Shown here in pieces: positions 1 through 12,075 of a stretch of 64,000 nt of DNA; position 1 is the first letter of the stretch, and each line of letters begins with the position of its first letter. This DNA is from Luscinia megarhynchos. Taxonomy: Eukaryota > Chordata > Aves > Passeriformes > Turdidae. The DNA is taken from the NCBI GenBank assembly GCA_034336665.1, contig CM067572.1:613786-677785 (forward strand), written 5' to 3'. Below the pieces are notes generated by a model. The model was not told the origin of the DNA. It did no database searches and worked only from the letters and a program-made list of their open reading frames with translations. The position numbers and the translations under genes were made by a program.

Positions 1-2638
1 GGTTTCCTTTTAACTCTCAGTATTCAGATCGTATTTTGTGAAATTACAAAAACTTTCCAGGTAATTTTTCCCTTTCAGAGCCCAACTAGATCTGAATGGA
101 AAGCTCGATTAACATGTTGCTAACAGCATTAACATGCACTTAGGATCAGTGCTTCTTGTAAGCTGTGAGTGAAAAGAGTGAGTGTTGCTGTTTTCTGCTT
201 TCATTAATGAGCTGTTTATCTCAGTCTCCACGCTGCAGGACTCAGGTGGAGCTGTCATTTCTTTCTGCTCATCAGAACTGCTGGATACAATGGGAATGTG
301 TGATTAAGGACAGGCTAAATACCTAAGCAGGGGCAATGTGACTGTACCTATCCTGCCTGTCTGTTTGTAGGCTGCTGTCAGCATTTACAAGTTTTAGGGA
401 GTTGGATATTTGACTCCCCAGAAACCAAAGACATGCTGTAAAAGAGTATGAATGTTTCTTTTCTGAAAAATCACTGAAAATAGCTGAATGTTCCAGATGA
501 AATTGTAATAAAGCCTGGAGCATCAGTTTATAGAGTCAGCTGCCTGTGGAGACACTTCTGACAGACTTCCAGCTATGAGTGGTGTGCTAGAGCTCCAAAC
601 CCCAAAGATTTTATGCATTTTGTAATGTTTTGGATTGTCTCACTCCCACAAAATTTCCTTCTTGGAATTCCACTGAGTGTGTAAACTCAATAGTAATTAA
701 CAGCAATTTGCTCCCCGTGGAGTTCTTGAACTTCTTCAAAGTATTTTCTACTACCAGTCTCCCTTGAAAATCTGCAAATTTTTTATGGTCGTGTGGAATG
801 TACAACCTGCATTTGTCACATTTTTGCTGGTTTTGTAAAAAATTGTGTTTGCAGTGGGACCAAGGACAAGATTTTATATGGCTTTAAATTGATTGCAAAA
901 TGCTAAATTCCTGAGCACAAAGAAAAGTGAATCAGTCTTTCAGTTATCTCCTTAAGTGGTGATAAGTTTCTAGATTAAGCTTTTGGAGAAAAATATAAAA
1001 AATTAGAAATGTGCATGACCAGCCTTGTACTGAATCCCTAATAAGGATGGATACCATTTGCTCTTTGCAATCCTCCTGCCTGGGGGATCAGTGCATAAGA
1101 ATGTTCCAGTGGAAAAGCTCAGCTGGGAGGGTATAAACTGTGCATGGACCAGCAAATGAGATGTGTGGCTACATCAGGTGCTGCTGCCAGCCTGGCAGTG
1201 GCATGTGCTGGAAAGATCTTGGGTTAAAAACCAGAGAAGGACAGCTCTTGCCATGTTTTCACACGAGGTTGTGTCTGTTTACCCAGAGAGATACTGAGAA
1301 TCAGAATCATTCCATTCCCAGGAGCAGCAGCCCAGAGGTCCTGGGTACCTGATTTAATTGATTTCTCTCAGATTGCTGCTGCCTTACTCATCTCCTGGGC
1401 TGTGCTGTGTGGTTGTTGTTATGACAACTGTGCACTTTGCTCCTAGCACTGCTTCACCTCTTGAGTGTTTGTATCTGGGACACCTTGAGAAAAGGTGACA
1501 ATCCTTATCCTGAACTGTGCTAGCCCTCACACAGACACAGTCTCCAAACTCTCTTGTGCTCTAAAGAAGTTCTCTTCACGTGCAATGTGAATGTCTGAGA
1601 GGTCTATTAAAGCACATTGAGAATTCTATTTAGTAACAACTTGGGCTTTCTGTGCTTTTATGAGCCAATTATGAGAGCAGAATAGATAAGAGCCTCAATG
1701 CCACAGCTAATTCTGCAGCTGTTTCCCTGTGTAGAGGAGCACTCTGCACTGAGGAAAGTTGCAGGGCTGGCAGGGCTCTTGGCCTTGAGTGGCTGCCAAA
1801 GCATGCAGGAGCTGAGATGTACCAAGCTGCTGCAGAAAGCTGCAGAGAAGCTCATCCTTCACCTACTTAATGCCATCCCCTATTTCCTGGGATTTGCTGA
1901 TGGTGTTGGCCTTGTGTCACAATGGTTTCCAGCTTTCAGGCATGCTGCTAGAGGGGAATGTATATCCAGCAGGATTCTGCCTTGTGCCTTATCCTCTTCT
2001 GCTCTCGTGGCTTGGAGAATGTGAGGTAAAAACCCCACAGTGAAGGTGGAGGTTGGCCCCATCTGACATAATAAAATTCATCTTCCTGGGCCATCAGGCT
2101 TGATTAGAAATATTTTTGACTTATGCTCAGAAAAGCTGGTGACAGCTTCAGAATCCTTTTATTCTTGTTTTCATTGTAGCTGCTGCAGTGAGCTGCTTTC
2201 CCTCTGCCTAGCAGGCAAGTTAGAGCTGCTCTGCTGTAGCCCTGCCTGTGAACACCTGAGGAGAGTGGGAAGGAGGGAGAGCCTGGGACAGAGAGAATTC
2301 TTTTCTAGGAAGGGATTTTTACGAGATCTCAAGATTGCATTTAGAAGAAACCTGGTGTCGTGTTCTTCTGTCAGAGGCTGAGACACATCCCAGGGTGACC
2401 CTGGAGCAGTTTCCAGCCTCACAGCACAGGTCAGCAGCTCTTGGAGCCGTTCTGTGCTCACAGCTGGGCTCTCAGTCAGGAGCTGAACTGCAGGCGGGGC
2501 AGTTACACAGCACCATGCTGAACCTCCAGCACAGGGCTTTGGTCTGGAAAGACAGTAAATGCAGTTTACACTTTCCTAAAGGGAAGTGAAATGAGCAAGT
2601 GTTGTTTGACAGAGTGAAATGGAAACAGGTTGCTAAAT

Positions 2639-2657
2639 ATTTGCATTAGATGCAAAC
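2639..2657. promoter_or_regulatory. Palindromic POU/octamer-like site
   Basis: TTTGCAT (2640-2646) and ATGCAAA (2650-2656) form a perfect 7-bp inverted repeat around TAG. The left arm extends to a full ATTTGCAT octamer (2639-2646). POU-domain proteins bind octamers and can dimerise on paired half-sites. Nearby at 2772-2789 are two TCATGAT words 11 bp apart, which puts them on the same helical face. The surroundings (about 2620-2960) are AT-rich and unique, as expected of a conserved noncoding element. Binding is not shown by the sequence. Confidence 0.25.
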
Positions 2658-4694
2658 CTAGTGCTACTCCATCCCAGAAGAGTCTTACCCTCTGTCATTC
2701 ACTCTGTAGGCCATGCCTCTCCTAGCAACTTCTGAGCAATTCTGAACCACCATCCAAGGAATTAGAAAGTGTCATGATCTAATCATGATTTTAACAAGCT
2801 GCTATATATCTGCAAACAGGAAAAGAAACCACAGAAGAATTCATTTGGAATGTTTTTCAGATGAAAGATATTGCTGTTTGCTTGAACACAAATTATTACA
2901 AATACTGAAGCAATAAAGAAGAAATTAATTGGTTTTGTAATATTTTTGTTTTCCTCTGTCAATTAAAGTTTGTTCTATTGTATTGTTCAGTGTCTAGTTA
3001 ATTGCATTTCTTGCGGGGATAAGAAAATAATCAGTGAAGAGAATATGGAGAAAGGAACAATGCAGTCTCATTTATTCTGATTCTGAGACCCTCTCCTGAA
3101 TCTCAGGGAAAATAAGAAGATCGTTTTCCCACCTTTGTGCCTGATGTAAGGGCAAATTCTGCAAAAATGAAATGAACTATTTTTCATAGCTTTGGTAGTC
3201 TTGGAGCCACGTTCTTGTCAAAACCTGGACTTTTCCTACAGCTTCCAAGAGGTGCCCCAACAGTGAAGGGAATGTGTTCAAAGCTGACCTGGGTAACAGG
3301 AATAAAGCCATCAGTCTCAGCCTGGTTTTTGTTTGGATTTTGTCTGTTTCCCCCCTTTCCCCTATGAATGTCTAAAGTCATAACCAATTTGGGGACATCA
3401 AGAGCTGAAAATTCATTTGAATTTACGATCAGCCAGTTGTGGAAAAGATTAAAATTTAACAGATGAAATAATTTGTGTTCCTATGAGTACACACAGCTTG
3501 TTTCTCACTTCTCAGCCACTGTAAACTCTTTGTGGAGGTATTTTCCACTTCTCTATCTTGAATTGCAGTAAAATGGAAAATATTTGAAATATGTCTTAAA
3601 TTTTCAGTGGCTTCTATTATAAGCAGAAAAAAGGGGAAATAAAACTACTTGCTCAGGAAAGACTCAGAAGAACAGACCAGGCCTGCCACTGATTTTCTTT
3701 CTGAGAGCAGGACTAGATTCTTATTTCCCATAAGGCTTAGAGCCTTTTAATATGACCTTTATTTTGTGTTTTATGAAAGTCAATGGACTTTACTTTTATT
3801 GAAGCCCTTCTTTTTTATCTCTGTAGGAAAGAAAAAAAAACCCACCACCCTCCAGTGGCTCTCCTCCTACCATGAAAGAGTCTAATTGTGACATTTAAGT
3901 TTATAAATGTGCTTAATAGTGGAGCAAATTGATAATTAACTTAAACTTCTGTGGACAAGCTCTTTCATCTTATGCATAAAACTGGGGGGATTTTTTTAAG
4001 GAAAAAATATGAAGATGCACCCTAAAACTCCATTAATAATTTCAGTTAACTCAGCATGATTCTGGGATTTTTATCTTTGGAGAATAATAAAAAAGAGTTA
4101 AATGTATATTTTAATTGTTTAACACTATTTTAAAATTTGCTTTCTGGCATCACTCAAATATGCTGTGTGTTTGTCAGTTAAGCTCAAATACTTTTTTATT
4201 GTTTTGTTCACTTCTTATAACACAGCTGTGCCTCTTGGGAGTCCAGACACTTCCCAGGTTGCTCTGGTGCAGGAGCATTTCCTTTCTGGCATCTCAAGGT
4301 TCATTCTCTCCTGAGTTCTCTGATTTGGAAGTGACTTTAAGACAGAGTTTGCCAAAGGTTTGTGGTTCTCCACAGGATTAATCTGGAAAGAGAAACTTTC
4401 CCAGGAGTGTTTTTGTAGAAGAGACATTAGCACATTAGGGTTTACTGTTTTCTAATCTAACCAGGAGCACCTGTAGCAGGGAACACACCAGTGGCCTCCT
4501 GGCTGCAGCCTGGCAGGGAGTGCTGGCTCTGCCACTCCCTTCCCTGGCCAGCTGTGCCATGGTGACAAAAAGCCAGGGGAGCTCTGCTCTCATGGACAAA
4601 CCTGTTGCAGTGCCTGGCAGTGCCCCAGCCCCCGTGGGAGGTGTGCTTGGGACAGCTGGCATTGGTGCCATCCCAGAGACCCTTCAGGCTGAGC

Positions 4695-4760
4695 CTGGCA
4701 CGTGGCCCTGGCACAGGCGGCCCTGGCATGGGTGGCCCTGGCACGGGTGGTGCCACCAGC
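4695..4760 (+). repeat. Short degenerate GC-rich tandem repeat, about 15-bp unit
   Basis: About four imperfect copies of a GGCCCTGGCACGGGT-like unit run in tandem, differing at two to four positions. The stretch lies in a locally GC-rich patch. Overlapping open frames on both strands here are low-complexity products of the repeat and not genes. Confidence 0.5.
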
Positions 4761-5400
4761 CCAGCCAGGAGGAGTTTCTCTGGCTAGCATGGCCACGGGG
4801 AATGTCTGGGGCTGGTGCTCTCAGCTGCTGGACAATGGCACAGGGTTTGTGTTGAACCTCTGGGGGGAACATGGGAGAGAGAGCAGCGTGGGCTGCAGGA
4901 GAGATCAGTACACACTGGGGAGACTGCAGCTTACAATCAGAAAAGGAATTGGATATAAATAAGAATAACATCAATTTCACTGAGCAAAGTGCAAATCTGA
5001 ATGTAATCCCAACTCACTGCAGATGTGCTGTTACTGACTGCTCAAAACTGGGAAATGTGCATCTGAAAGTGATGCTTGGATTTGATATGAGCTGTTTATG
5101 AACTGCTCTGTTTGTTTTATAGTCAAATCTATTTTACCTCACAATGCACAGTGTTACAATACTCATTTTCAAAGAGAGAAAGCTGCTCAGCTTTCCTCTG
5201 GCATTTTCTCAGATTGTTTGAGGGCATGTGGCTGTGGTTGCATGTGCCTTCTCTGCAGTCTGTCTATCTGTTCTGAAGTCATTGGGAACTCCAAACGGTG
5301 CAGGGATTGATTCAGTACAGAACTATTTGGGGGGTTAAAATAAGGAGGAACTGAAATCACTTATTTGTCTGCTTACAAATGCATTGCTTGTGTTTTGCAG

Positions 5401-5454
5401 CTTCACCTGCCACTCAGAAGACCCCTTGTATCCAGTTCTCCTCTGGGTTTGGAG
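5401..5454 (+). other. Exon-like segment (weak, noncoding or unknown)
   Basis: A 54-bp segment is preceded by a good acceptor (GTGTTTTGCAG ending at 5400) and followed by a near-consensus donor (GAG then GTAAGAG from 5455). All three forward frames are open, which is uninformative at this length. No protein family is recognised. It could be an exon of an unannotated long noncoding RNA or a chance pairing of splice-like words. Confidence 0.15.
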
Positions 5455-5872
5455 GTAAGAGTGCAATTTCTGACCCTGTGTGGGAGAAATCAAACTTGTG
5501 TGGAGTTTCATTTAATGAGCACGTGGTAAGTTTCCTGCTGAGTAACTCTGTGCTAACAGTTGCTTAACCTCATTTCTGAGCTGTGTTTCAAGCATCCTGT
5601 GACTCAGCTGAGAAAGATTTTGTTGTATGTTCTTCCTTGCTAATTGAATTTCTGAGCTTCACATATTTAATATTCTAACTATGTGAAGGAAGGGTAAAAA
5701 AAGCCCCACCTTCCAATACTGACTGTGTACTGAATTAGAGAAATTAAAGCAATGTGATAATGATGTAGTAGAAAAAGAATACACAGGAGTCTTGGAGAGA
5801 TGAAAAGTCATGTTGCTTTTAGCAGCATATGGATTACCAGTAAGGCACAATATGGGACATTTCCTTTGCTAA

Positions 5873-5895
5873 CATCATGTTTTGAAAACATGATG
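5873..5895. repeat. 23-bp near-perfect palindrome
   Basis: The arms CATCATGTTTT (5873-5883) and AAAACATGATG (5885-5895) are exact reverse complements around a single G. Pairing stops at both outer flanks. The local sequence is AT-rich and unique. It could be a dimeric transcription-factor site or a remnant of an inverted insertion. No gene is adjacent. Confidence 0.8.
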
Positions 5896-8057
5896 CAGAA
5901 ATGAAGAGGAAATCCTTAAAGCTGAGGTGGATTTGGCTGGTGGAAGGGTCAGTTGCAATTTAGTCTGGGCTCTAGAAAATTGATGGATGAGGTTAGAAAG
6001 TTTTCTGAGACTTTTATGAATGTAAAAGTTAAAATGTGAACGAGGGGAACATGAACTTTGGCTGTCTCAGTTGCAGAGCTGCAGCCTGTGTGCTGGGTGT
6101 GTGAGGATCCCATTAGCAGGTGCTCTGAGCAGCTGAGATGAGCCTTGGCTCCTCCATGGGGGCATTTCCAAGGCATCCAGCACTCAGGGAAGTGGAACAC
6201 TCATACCAGCTTTCAGGAGGTAAATTTAGAAATAGAGTTCTGTGTCTCACTGTGAGTAAATCCAAAGGCATTCCTCCTCAGGAAGAGCAGCGTGGTGTTA
6301 CAGGTGATTGCAGTGCCAGCCTCCCAGCAATGAGCTTTTTCTGGAGGGTTAGCTGCCAGTCCTTGTTTCAGTTTTAATCTGACTCTGCTGAAAATGTCCA
6401 GGTGCAGAGCCCAGCCCTGAGGGATGGTGGTTATTTTATTTGATTGGCAGTCTCTAGTTCTCAGAATTCACAATTTGTGACAAAGGAGAATGAACAATGT
6501 CCACTAAATCAATTTGAAGTATGTAATGATGGTCTGTAATTAAGTCATGATCTCTTTTTAAACTACAGACCTTATAAGAGCCTGACCTTTCAGAATTCAA
6601 GGCCTAAACTAAAAGGGATTTACAGAAGTATTTTTTATGTAACCATTATTTAAATCTTCCACTCTGTAATTAAATTTTGTCTCTTTGCAAAGGAGAATGA
6701 ACTGTTCCTGAAAAAGCTTCTCATATGCTGAGCAGTATAATTAGAGAACTAGTTCTGCAAATGTCACACAAAAATGACCTTTAATGAAGCAATATCAAAT
6801 GAAAAAGCTATTAAAGCTATGCAGCTTGAAGAATAGCTAAAAGTCGAATTATTGAAGTGAGTCTTGGGCCTGCTGCTGTTTAGATCTCCCACGTGGGCTC
6901 CTTCTTGTGTGAAACAGAGAAAGGATGAGAACAAGTAGTCGTGTGGTGTACTTGGCACAGGAAATTGTGTAAGAGCTTGTGAAGGAAGAATTTCACTTTG
7001 TGCCACCACTGGCTGCAGAAAGATGCCAGGATCTGTTTCCTACAGGGGCTGGGAAGAAGTAGCTTGTCTTGAAGGACAATCCCTGTTGGAATTACTTCTC
7101 TTGGTGTTTTATCTCATGGATATAAAAGCATTTCTCATAAGTCAAAGATATAATTTTGAAAACAAATCACAGCAGCAAAAATCATGTTGTGAAACATAGA
7201 CAATATAATGACTCTCAAACTTTTTTGTTGCTCCTTGCAGTTTGCTCCTTTTTCATATTTACTATGTGCCTAAAGAATTACCTCAGACCAGGCTGATTTT
7301 TCCTTAAAGTTTGAGTCTATGTATGTGGAAATATTACTGGGAGGGGAGAAAGAAGAGACCAAGTTCACAAATATTTCTAATGACCTTTCCAAGAGAAATC
7401 TGCCATTTCTGATTCATGCTGCAACGTGGGATGGAAATTTTTAGGTTGCAATTTTCTTTCATTCTCTATGAGTTTACTGGGGAAAAAAGCACTGCTGGTC
7501 TGTCAGAGTCCTCAGACACTTCATGCAGGAAGCTGGCACCAAAAGTTTATTTCACAATGTTTAACTTTGTGATGATTCATACTGCAGAAGTAGTTAATTT
7601 TTTTCCTCCAGATTTCTGCCAAGTTGCACTTCTGTGCTAGGGCTGCTCTCATGTCTAAGATCACAGCAGGATTTGGTTGTCTGCCCTACCCAGAGGTAGC
7701 ACTGGTCTCCTTTTTGTCCTTGCAGAGAGGAGGGGTCTGTGGGTGGAGTGCCACGGCTGACAAGTCTCCAGGATTTGGGAAGCTGGTTTGGTGTCCTGCT
7801 CTGGCACAGATTTTCTGTGTGGCCTTCAGCAAGTCTCCACTGTGTCTGTGCTTTAGTGTCTTTAGGTGTCCATCTCTCTCAGAAGTGAGAGGGCTGTCCA
7901 CACAAGGGCCTTGCCAGGTTTTGGGACAGCCTGTGTTGGAATTTCCACAGAGCCCTCAGAGGTTTCACCCCCTGTCTGTGCAGTGCCTGATGCTTCTGCG
8001 AGCTCTCAGCCCCAGCTGCTGAGAGCACTGTGGTACCCACTGGGTGCTTTCCTGCAG

Positions 8058-8153
8058 GCTAAAATTCCCTTCTCCTGTGTGAAAATAGAGTACTCAGATC
8101 TGATCTGCCCCCAAATTGAAAGGAAGGATTTCTGCTCCTCCCCACTGCCCCAG
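8058..8153 (+). other. Exon-like segment with an open frame (weak)
   Basis: The segment begins after GCTTTCCTGCAG (ends 8057) and ends at CAG followed by GTAAGG (from 8154), which is close to the donor consensus. It is 96 bp, exactly 32 codons, and is open in the frame that starts at its first base. The peptide resembles no family I recognise. Chance is a real alternative in a 64-kb window. Confidence 0.2.
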
Positions 8154-9056
8154 GTAAGGTGAACACTGTCAGCAAGTAACAAATCCACATTTGCTAATGT
8201 GTTTGGGTCGAAGGAGCTGTTCACACACCCAGAGCCTAAATTCCTTCTACACCTCGACCTATTTCATCACTATCAGGAGACCATCAAAAATGATGTGACA
8301 GTAAATGGCTTCAGCCAACAAGCTCCCATGCAAAATGTATTTCAATGCATTTTGCTGAAATGCTTTTCTCCCCAGCTGTACACTTGGCTGGCAGTGTTTT
8401 ATTTAATCTTATTTACCTCTATTTACTTGATCCAGTAGTGCAAAAGCAAAGCACTTTATGGAGGAAATAGATTTTGTTTGTTTGTTTTTTAAATGAGAGG
8501 GGTTTTTGCCTCTTCAGGCTTGTTTACTTTGAGTTAGTGAATTAGTCTTTGCCTGTAAGTGCCTGGGCTGTCCCATTCAGATTCCTGGGTTGGAAATCAG
8601 ACAATTTCTCCCTTCCTTTGTGTTTGGGGGGTGGCTGCCCACAAACTTCTGAGCCCTTCAGTCTGTGCTTGCACATCGAGCAGAGCCAGCAGCCATACCA
8701 GAGCTGGTGCAGCCAGCTGCTGACTGACAGATGTGCCTGGCTTTGCTGTGTGTTTGGGGAGATTGCACCCAACCAAACAAAATCCTGACTTTAGATGTTA
8801 GGAGAGACACTGGAACAGATCCCTGACTCACGGAGGTAATTTTCTCCTGTTTCCTCCCCAAGCCTTTGTTTGCCGACTCCTTGAGGGTGGGCTTCTGCTT
8901 TGATGTTTTATTGTCTCTCAAATCACTGGTTTTACTTTTAGCACCAGTAATTTTTGGAGTGCTTTGGAGGGAGGGGGGAAGGGAGGAAAAAAATAGATGT
9001 AGTAATTATTAACGTATTTGGTTGGATTATGAAGTCTCAAAGCTCATTAAAAATGA

Positions 9057-9070
9057 GAAACCATGGCAAC
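9057..9070 (+). promoter_or_regulatory. RFX X-box-like site
   Basis: GAAACCATGGCAAC resembles the palindromic RFX X-box, with a consensus right half-site and a diverged left half. It lies in an AT-rich unique stretch (about 8990-9150) rich in TAAT words. Function is inferred only from motif similarity. A second diverged X-box-like word, GTTGTTATGACAAC, occurs at 1415-1428. Confidence 0.15.
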
Positions 9071-11549
9071 CTCAACAATCCCTCCTACACATATTATATC
9101 TACCTAACAATGTGCAAAGTACATTTAGTGAAGAGAAATAAAGCATAAAGAAAGGGGAAGAAAAAGCATTCACTTTGTGTATTACTATTTTTAATTCTCA
9201 GCTCCTGCATACCAGCACACTTGTGCTGGCAGCCCTTCCAACTCTTCCACGTGAAAAACAAGTAACTGATCATTGGATCTCTTCTCAGGATCGTTCTTTA
9301 TTCTCCTGGGATTTATTATGGTGCATTTTTAGTAAAGGACAGATTCTATGGGAGGTTGGTAGCTGAAGAAAGAAAATGTTTCTCTGGTCTTGTCCCCTCC
9401 TGAGACATTGGGAGTTTGGGGAAGTCCTGCCTCTCCTTGACTCACAAGTATAAATCTAACATCAGTACTGTCATCTATCAAAAGAAAGGTGAAATTGCAG
9501 CTCTCTTAAGATCAGTTAAAAGATTTTAGAGAATACTGGGTCTTACATCTTATTATGCATATTTTCTGTTTTAAAATACAGAACATTTGTATCTGAAACT
9601 TAATTAAAGCTGCTACAGTGGTTTGTGTGGACCTGAAGATAAGTGGTAGATAACACAAAAGCCAAGAGGCTGTGACCTCCATCAGGCTTTCCTGATAAAG
9701 ATTTTTCCTTTTCTGTGTCTGCATTGATGCAGGATGTTTTGGTAAAAACTTGGAATAATGACCCTGACATCACACTTGAGCTGCACTGGCCTTCTCAGGA
9801 AGTTCTTCCTGTATTACAGCTCTTCAAAAGGGCACACTTTCCATAAGGGTCATTCATCCCAAGCTTATCCACCTTTCCTACACAAAGTGCCTGAATTCAG
9901 ATTTTTCTGTTGAGTAACACATTAGAATGAAATCCTCCCAGGCAATCTCTGTAGATAGGCATACATTTTTGTGGATAAGTATGGGAGCATTCATTTATAT
10001 GCACAGCAAGGGCAAAACCTTTATTGAGGCTGGTTAGCTGACTCCTGGAATTTCCTGGTAGGAAAGGAAAGAGCTCCTGGTGCCTGGAGAGCTCTCAAGG
10101 AGGATGTATCAGACAGCACTCCGTGTGGGAGTGCTGAGTGTGCTCACAGTACATGCAGTACCCAACTGAAATAGCACATTTAGCACCCCAGAGACTGCCT
10201 GGGGACACTGCTGCTTTCTGGGCTTTCTTTGCAGTGAAAAATAATATTATTTGTTTCGGCAGGAGGCTATTTTTGTATTGAGGTGGTGCAGCAGCCTGGG
10301 GCTAAAGGAACCTGTAGGTTAGCATAGCCACAGGGTCTGAGGGGATGTAAAAAGGGGTTAGAGAGATTCTGAGGAACTGTTTTCCCAAATGCTATGCATA
10401 GGCAGTTAAGAATCCCGAGTCCAAGGTTAATTAATTTTATTTATCTAATGTGCTATATGCATGCTGTGCTCATGGCAACAGTGTATGGAATTTAGGGGTA
10501 CACTGAGAGGCAGTTTAGCACCAGGGAGCTGAGCATTAATGACCTGCTCCCCCCTGTGCAGGCCATTACAGCACCTGGGTTTTAGTGGCATAAAACCCAC
10601 AAAGGGATAGAAACTGAAGAGATTTTTACCTCTGTGTGAATTCATAAAATCTGATCATTATTGCTTCCTTAATGGATTCTTTTTAGCAAAAGTCACTATG
10701 GCTTTTCAAGAAAGGATGAATTCTGCTGGTTTTCCTGCCAGCTTCTTAGGAATGGCATGTTCTGTTCCTTTGCTGAGGGAATAATACCAAAATTATAAGG
10801 GTTGGTTGTAACTGGAACAATGAGGAAAAATAGATGGCATATTTGGGACAATAATATTAGAGAATAAGGATGTTGCTGTTCCAGTGTGTGTGTAGTCCAT
10901 TATCACCAGTATTTGGAGTGGTTTGAGAGACTGTGGCTTAGAGTGGAGACAGATCCCTCACCAGAAGAGAAGGATGGAGTTGCTGATGGTTGATGCAGAA
11001 GTTGTGCACTGATAGTTACATCCTCTGCAGTGTGGTTTTTACTGACTGGCCCAACTCTTTGATTGTGTAAGCCATTATAATTCTTGTTATTATTGAACTA
11101 TGTAACCCATCTTGATTTTTACATTTACATTCTTCAGCTACATTGGTCTGTACAGTGAGAAATAGCCCAGGCTGACTGTACCTCAACTGGGGACATCTTT
11201 CCAGTGCTCAGCTTTCAGCATGTGAGCTTCAGTGCTGTCCAGGAGCTGCTTGCTTTCCCTTTTCCAAGAGCTATCACTGCTTTCTTAGCTGCAGTTTTTT
11301 CTGTGGCTTTAAGTATACTCTGTATTCTGAACTAAGATTTAAGCTGAAGCAATTACTTCAGCTGGCATTTTGCATGGTGAATGATTGATGTATATATTGG
11401 ATTGGTAAGATTTCTTGTCTTATTTTCAATCCTTATTACTCCTGCATTTTTCCTGGTTTTATAATCATAGTTCTTACTTCCTATAGCAACACTAAGCTCC
11501 TTGGTGGAAGAGTCAATTCATGCCGAGTCCTGGATGGATTCCCTGGCTG

Positions 11550-11570
11550 TTGAAGCCAGGTAGGCTTCAA
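11550..11570. repeat. Inverted repeat, 8-bp arms, overlapping a donor-like word
   Basis: TTGAAGCC (11550-11557) and GGCTTCAA (11563-11570) are perfect reverse complements separated by AGGTA. The loop overlaps a splice-donor-like CAG/GTAGGC at 11559/11560. As RNA it would be a short hairpin exposing that word in the loop. There is no evidence of transcription. Confidence 0.5.
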
Positions 11571-12043
11571 AGATTTAATTTGCCATCACAGTTTAGGCTC
11601 AGAATTTCTGAAGGGCCTTGGAGAGCATTTGGCTCAAACACATACACTTAAAATTAGACAGTTTCAATTACTTAGCCTGGCAAGTGGCTTCTGTTCAGTT
11701 CTCATAGGGGGTTCAACCAGGCCAGGTTGATTCTCTCTGCAGTACATACTGCTGGGTGTCACACGGTGGTTAGCAGGAGAGAAACAGATTAAATAATTAT
11801 ATAATTGTGTGGGGATAATTACAGGAGTTCAGGTTTTATTAGTAACCTGTGTTCAGGATTTTCCTGTGTGCATAATTACAGCAAAACACTCAAGTTCTTT
11901 GCTCTCTGTTGACTGCACTGTGTGATGTCTGGGCTAACGAGCTGGCAGCAGCCCCCTCTCACCTTTCAGCATACAGACAGTGTATGGAAAACTGTAGCAT
12001 GTTTTAATCACTTAACTCTTTTAATTCAGTAAAGATGCTGCAG

Positions 12044-12075
12044 TACAGTGATGCACTGTAGCTGTTGAAACAGCT
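12044..12075. repeat. Two adjacent perfect inverted repeats
   Basis: TACAGTG/CACTGTA (12044-12060, 3-base spacer ATG) is followed directly by AGCTGTT/AACAGCT (12060-12075, 2-base spacer GA). The two share the A at 12060. Each has 7-bp perfect arms. The pair could form two stacked hairpins in RNA, but it is too short for a typical microRNA precursor. Confidence 0.7.
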
